36,147 nt of DNA from Halocalculus aciditolerans (GTDB lineage Archaea > Halobacteriota > Halobacteria > Halobacteriales > Halobacteriaceae), in NCBI RefSeq assembly GCF_014647475.1, contig NZ_BMPG01000009.1:1-36147 (forward strand), given 5' to 3'. The translations under genes were made by a program, and so were the position numbers. The notes beneath the pieces are model-generated. The model was not told the DNA's origin and ran no database searches. It saw only the letters and a list, made by a program, of their open reading frames with translations. Shown here piece by piece: positions 33,301 through 36,147 of the stretch (positions within the stretch are counted from its first letter, which is position 1; the number at the start of each line of letters is the position of its first letter).

Positions 33301-33830
33301 TCCAAGCGGTCGAGGCGCGCGGCGAGCGCGTCGTCGCCCCGGACCGATTCGTAACACGCCTCGCGGACGCGCGCGAGCCGCGCGTCGTTCCCGACGTCCG
33401 GGCGGCCGTCGAACCCGAGGTCCACGGCGACCTGGCCGAAGACGTCGCGCAGCAGGCTGTCCACGGTGCCGACGAACGGCGCGTCCCGCACGCGCTGTGC
33501 GAGCGCGTCCGCCTCCGCCATCGACACCTCGCGGCCCGCTGGCGTGAGGTCGTACTCGACGATGTCGCGCAGGCGCGCCGTCACGGCCGGAACGATGTCC
33601 GCCGCCTCGTCCCGGTTGAAGGAGACGACTGCGACGCGCGCCGCCGGCGACGACTCCCCCGCGACGTACCGCCGCAGGACGTCCTCCGCCGCGACGTGAT
33701 GGGCGACCAGCGACTTCCCCGACCCCGGCACGCAGTTCAACGTGAACAGCCCCGACTCGTGCGCGACGAACGCGTCCCGAATCGCCGCCTGCGCGCCCCG
33801 CAGCCTGACCGGCCCGCCGTCGTCGCTCAC
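30345..33830 (-). CDS. AddA-like UvrD-family helicase with C-terminal PD-(D/E)XK nuclease
   Basis: This 1161-residue protein has the full superfamily 1 helicase set. Walker A PGSGKS is at 35-40, VGTVDSLLRDVF near 120-131, Walker B DEAQD at 341-345 and GDTLQSVYGWRHAD at 368-381. TYRC is near 410, VHRAKGDE lies around 700-730, and VALTRARDHL is farther on. The C-terminus has a RecB-type nuclease: GQADFVI followed by VVDVKI, giving the DxK near residue 1092. It should unwind and cut DNA ends with ATP, preparing them for recombination as AddA does. GTG 33830 overlaps the preceding gene's stop (GTGA). The two upstream genes look like an AddB-type partner, so all three probably form one complex in repair or in degrading foreign DNA. 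Confidence 0.85.
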   Translation of the reverse strand: MSDDGGPVRLRGAQAAIRDAFVAHESGLFTLNCVPGSGKSLVAHHVAAEDVLRRYVAGESSPAARVAVVSFNRDEAADIVPAVTARLRDIVEYDLTPAGREVSMAEADALAQRVRDAPFVGTVDSLLRDVFGQVAVDLGFDGRPDVGNDARLARVREACYESVRGDDALAARLDRLEAAYPDEEYEEGVAEMLASSLAYCRDRRLSTAAFRDELDATVEAVYPGGRPAGFADVVAALGAFAGEASASAARDRYDSSTRERVADADRSLYDSWTACVADFCAVFEAYRAAYREATRERGVVSHTDVAYLVDGYFAGTLDGVDAPDARVRARYRARIGSLVVDEAQDVSLAQHAALSHLVTPSTRVFACGDTLQSVYGWRHADPTVFERAARDGVYLGVEWGTHETRTARTTYRCAPAVAAAVDAVMEPVLSDAARGNAGPLDVDYPRLEAAREEPAGAGVHVAAFEGTGRPGSQSWVNPERGQGEATVLATYLARALADGTFTDEAGDPLDVTVLFRRRTRMADYEAAFAAEGLRVRRASDFLFDCPVVAAACAALAWLADPTERTLAALVGSPLPLGDLRGAFDAHGWDVDAVRENATLTAAQAAVLDGLCDLRERRAAFETQPVDAVVEDVAEALSLRADPHGVFAGVGGEQRVANVDALAEVLADWVGDEADAGVEEAVSLAAPYRETPREGPQQPNAGDAHDVTFRTVHRAKGDEDDVVVLADLGFDVWSRGPYDARFVARDGVAALAPPTNTDTPTETPLPPYAGGVYEPDGDRGSEGVARRDAGLRWATEHWRDVAGDAERGTLVGPPRLQSVAAAARAESWRLLYVALTRARDHLVVPLPKAVPGSPQPRDRWLDAVRDGLGYAGGTDDYTLDTASGPVRVGVNDVDFLASTPPRPAVPPSDVASVPPRRGALPAWLPRFVNPSTMYPLTEDPAAHAVDHLLGNALHTETEAVPESLPFPFDAMGPGAVGRCLHAVLTGVVARGVDEASLREMTSEVRSLFDEVVEEHAPDATDAERDALVAFFEASVRDAFLDSTLWAQLDAAASVAVEQPVDGLVRVAGVEFELHGQADFVIRSADGTRRVVDVKIALAEPTAATRRRYALQVAAYASLFEREGDTEVQPAIETFGVTRETVTSSLPAGVVERRLASLLDSVT

Positions 33831-35062
33831 GACCCCTCACCCTCGTCTGTCGCCCGTTCGCGTACCCGTTCGAGGGCCGCCGGGAGCACGCGGTCCCGGC
33901 TCACGAGCCGCCGGCGCTCCGACTCCGATAGCGCTTCGCGGTCCACGCCGGCGAGCAGCGGCGACGGATGGCGGGCGTCGCCGTCGACGCTCTCCGCGTG
34001 CCGCGTCACCACCAGCGCCTCGCCCGCCGCCGCGAGCGTGTCCGCGAACTGGTCGCGGTCCCGCCCGTCCGTCCACGCCGTCCGCGGCGCGAGCGACGCC
34101 GTGTCTCCACTCCCGTCCAGAACCGCGTCCCGGAGCTCCAGCGGGAGCGGGCTGTCCGCCCGCCGCGGCCACTCCCCGTCTACTAGCCCTACTGCGACCA
34201 CGTACGGCACGTCGAGCGCCCACACGTCGTTCGCCTCCGACACGTCCACCGCGAGCGCGTGCGAGTGCTCCCGGCGACCCGGGCGCTGCGTCGCGATGAG
34301 CCGCGCCAACTCCGCGACGGCACTCCACGACCGCTCCAGCGTCCCTTCGTCCAGCCGGTCCGCGTACTTGTAGCCGACCTGCTCGACGAGCGTCCGGAGG
34401 CGAACGACCGCCCGCGCGTCCGTCTCCGTTTCTAGTAGTGCTGGTGAATCCGACGCCTTCGTCGCCGGCACGCCCACCGCCTCGTAGGCGTCGACGACCC
34501 CGCCGAGCACGTCCCCCACTCGCTCGGGCGTCGGTGCCGGCTGCCCCGCCAGCCACGCCGCGAACCGCCGCACGCGCGAATCCACCGACGACTCCCCGAT
34601 TTCGTCCGCCCACTCCGCCGGCGTGCGCTCGCCCGCCGGGAGGTCGCGCGCCGCCGCCCGCGTCACCCGCGGCGGCACCGGCCACTCGCCGCTCGCGCGC
34701 TCGGCCGGTGCCCAGCGCCGCTCCAGCGGCCGGAGCAACGTCGCCGCGTCCAGCCTGTCCGCGTCGAGCGCGTCACAGACCGCGACGAGGAGCGCGAACG
34801 GCCGCGTCCGCGTCACCCGCAACTGCGTCCAGAACGCCGGCGCGAGCCCGTACTGGACCGCCGCTCGCGACAGCGCCTCCTCGTAGCCGTCGAGGTCCCG
34901 AGTCACCACCGCGACGTCGCGGACCGGGACGCCGTCCGCACAGAGCGCGTCCACGACCGCCATCGCCGCGCGCGCCTCCGCCCGCCGCGTCCGCGACACG
35001 ACCTCCACCACCGGAACGTCCGGCGCGTCCAGCGGCCCCGCGAGCGCCACCCGGTCCTTCAT
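33827..35062 (-). CDS. AddB-like protein, C-terminal part
   Basis: This 411-residue protein has motifs of the AddB/RecC-like inactive helicase group: VPVRDVAVVTRDLDGYEEALSRA (residues about 49-71), LLRPLERRW, VPYVVAVGLVDGEWPRRADSP and DTLAAAGEALVVTRHAESVDG. No Walker A is present, and no nuclease domain or Cys cluster of bacterial AddB is visible before the end at 33827. Its ATG at 35062 overlaps the stop of the upstream gene (ATGA), and its stop overlaps the GTG of the AddA-like gene. Coupled translation of three subunits is likely. It probably functions as the scaffold or recognition subunit. A programmed or accidental frameshift joining it to the upstream gene is an alternative. Confidence 0.65.
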   Translation of the reverse strand: MKDRVALAGPLDAPDVPVVEVVSRTRRAEARAAMAVVDALCADGVPVRDVAVVTRDLDGYEEALSRAAVQYGLAPAFWTQLRVTRTRPFALLVAVCDALDADRLDAATLLRPLERRWAPAERASGEWPVPPRVTRAAARDLPAGERTPAEWADEIGESSVDSRVRRFAAWLAGQPAPTPERVGDVLGGVVDAYEAVGVPATKASDSPALLETETDARAVVRLRTLVEQVGYKYADRLDEGTLERSWSAVAELARLIATQRPGRREHSHALAVDVSEANDVWALDVPYVVAVGLVDGEWPRRADSPLPLELRDAVLDGSGDTASLAPRTAWTDGRDRDQFADTLAAAGEALVVTRHAESVDGDARHPSPLLAGVDREALSESERRRLVSRDRVLPAALERVRERATDEGEGS

Positions 35063-35853
35063 CGCCGCTCGAACACCTCCGCGCCCGGCTCCGCGACGTC
35101 GAGCAGCGACGGCAGGCGCGCTTCGAGATACGACCCCGTCCCCCGCCGCGCGTAGACCGTCACCGCCGCGTCTGTTTCGTCGGCCAGCACGCCGAGCAGG
35201 TCGGCCTGCGGTGCCGACACGCTACTCACGCCGACGAGCGACACCCGCTCGATGTTCGGATACGCGTCCGTCCACGCCTCGCCCGCTGTCGCTGCGAGCA
35301 AGCGCGTCGCCCGCCGCACGAGCGCCGTGTCCGAGACCGCTTTCGGCGTTCGCTCTCGGAGCGCGCGCTCCGCGTCCAGCGCGACGTCCAGCACGTCCCG
35401 CGCGTCCGCGTCCACCGGCTCGTACAGCCCGTCCGCCGTCGCCTCGAACGCCTCGACGCGCGCCGGATGGAAGTTCGTCACCGACTCCACCTCCCCCCGC
35501 ACCTGCTCGACCACCTGCGGCATGCCTTCGGCGTCCCCCCGGAGTCGCCGCGGCACGTCCACCGCGTCCGCCGCCAGCGCCGACCGACAGAGCGAGAGTC
35601 GGTCGATCCGGTCGATGGGCCGCGACCGCTCCCCCGCCGCGTCGAGAACGGCTTTCGCCACCGCCGGCGCGTCGACGAACGCGAACGCGTCCTTCGGCGC
35701 GCGCGCCTCCCGGAGCCGACGCTGGAGATTCCGCCGGTGCAGCTCCACCGGTGCGACCACGAGCTCCGTCGGCTCCGCCGCCGCCGACGCGCGCCCGAGG
35801 AGCGACGACACCGCCCCCACCCGAACCGCGACAGCCGCCCCACGTTCTCCCAC
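35059..35853 (-). CDS. AddB-like protein, N-terminal part
   Basis: From GTG 35853 this encodes 264 residues. The first strand region (ELVVAPVELHRRNLQRRLRE, about 29-48) sits where AddB/RecC proteins have a Walker-A-like element, here without GKT. DAFAFVDAPAVAKAVLDAAG and NIERVSLVGVSSVSAPQADLLGVL (about 200-223) follow. The latter resembles the degenerate motif II of AddB. With the next frame it gives about 675 residues, roughly the length of an AddB without the C-terminal nuclease. It is the first gene of the operon. A TATA-like ggtttatcg at 35884-35892 (minus strand) would start transcription a few bases before the GTG. Confidence 0.6.
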   Translation of the reverse strand: MGERGAAVAVRVGAVSSLLGRASAAAEPTELVVAPVELHRRNLQRRLREARAPKDAFAFVDAPAVAKAVLDAAGERSRPIDRIDRLSLCRSALAADAVDVPRRLRGDAEGMPQVVEQVRGEVESVTNFHPARVEAFEATADGLYEPVDADARDVLDVALDAERALRERTPKAVSDTALVRRATRLLAATAGEAWTDAYPNIERVSLVGVSSVSAPQADLLGVLADETDAAVTVYARRGTGSYLEARLPSLLDVAEPGAEVFERR

Positions 35854-35857
35854 GAGT

Positions 35858-36142
35858 ATGCACGACTCGCACGACGCCCCGGCCGATAAACCATTCGCTT
35901 ACCCACCCCGCGACGGCGACGAACCACTCCGTGCCACCGCCACCCACTGCGGACGCGAACCGTGCGCCTTAAGTGTGGGCCGGCGAAACGAATGGTTGTA
36001 TCAGACATGCACCAGCCGGCGCAAGTCAGGCTGGGAAGGGTCTACGTACGTCCCCATTTCACACCCGGGGGCGTTCGATGATGACCGTGTGTACGTGCAA
36101 TCCAGGCGCTCACTGGACTCGCCCATCGTGGGTGAGTATTGA
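35858..36142 (+). CDS. Weak 94-aa ORF at the right edge
   Basis: An ATG at 35858 opens a frame ending at 36142, starting MHDSHDAPADKPFAYPPRDG and ending VQSRRSLDSPIVGEY. Composition is less acidic than neighbouring proteins, and no TATA-like box is found at the expected distance. The start overlaps the leader of the divergent operon. I recognise no family. It could be spurious; the lower GC of 35970-36147 may mark the start of another intergenic or element region. Confidence 0.25.
   Translation: MHDSHDAPADKPFAYPPRDGDEPLRATATHCGREPCALSVGRRNEWLYQTCTSRRKSGWEGSTYVPISHPGAFDDDRVYVQSRRSLDSPIVGEY
35884..35892 (-). promoter_or_regulatory. TATA-like box of the AddAB-like operon
   Basis: The minus strand reads ggtttatcg, centred about 35 nt before the GTG at 35853. 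Transcription would start near 35862, giving a leader of about 9 nt. Confidence 0.5.
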
Positions 36143-36147
36143 GCGTA

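Noticed and set aside
31695-34373. 892-aa plus-strand open frame
   Set aside because: Arg-rich antisense shadow of the AddA-like helicase gene.
1-36147. tRNA, rRNA, CRISPR arrays and insertion sequences
   Set aside because: I looked for T-loop-like motifs, regularly spaced repeats and transposase motifs on both strands and saw none that held up.

Overview
The window is haloarchaeal (class Halobacteria) chromosome-type DNA. It is GC-rich with strongly acidic proteins. Several genes have a TATA-like box about 25-30 nt before the start codon and no Shine-Dalgarno leader. There are twin-arginine lipoprotein signals and bacterio-opsin-activator (HTH_10) regulators with PAS/GAF sensors. I cannot name a genus.

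Left end (1-4440): a long type IIG-like restriction-modification enzyme starts inside one arm of a perfect inverted repeat of at least 65 bp (1-65 / 292-356). The other arm carries a mirror copy of the gene's first codons reading out of the window. The 226 bp between the arms is a candidate invertible control segment. This is the most interesting structure in the window.

4441-11350 is an accessory stretch. It holds small unknown genes, a 5'-truncated Doc/Fic toxin, a three-gene overlapping winged-helix plus two-membrane-protein operon, an AIM24 protein, a CPBP protease, a DUF7847-like membrane protein, a frameshifted relic and gene-poor DNA.

11351-16324 is a leftward operon with overlapping ends: a multi-PAS/GAF histidine kinase, a single-domain receiver, and a receiver-PAS-GAF-HTH_10 regulator. 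Together they look like a complete sensory relay ending in transcription.

16463-24831 is a redox and regulation neighbourhood. It contains a Tat lipoprotein, an LLM-type flavin oxidoreductase, a lone FAD oxidoreductase, pirin, superoxide dismutase, a flavin reductase, a zinc-ribbon winged-helix regulator divergent from a TetR regulator, and a two-gene signalling pair (receiver-like/GAF plus a RecA-like protein with a degenerate P-loop).

25055-27159 is an iron-type ABC substrate-binding lipoprotein preceded by two DtxR-like palindromes and followed by a DUF7260-like protein. 27243-29999 is a second large HTH_10 regulator, whose first GAF domain closely matches that of the histidine kinase.

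30345-35853 is a three-gene leftward operon with 4-nt overlaps. It encodes an AddA-like helicase-nuclease and an AddB-like partner split into two reading frames, so it is probably an archaeal AddAB/RecBCD-like DNA end-processing complex. The right edge holds one weak ORF. I saw no tRNA, rRNA, CRISPR array or insertion sequence.
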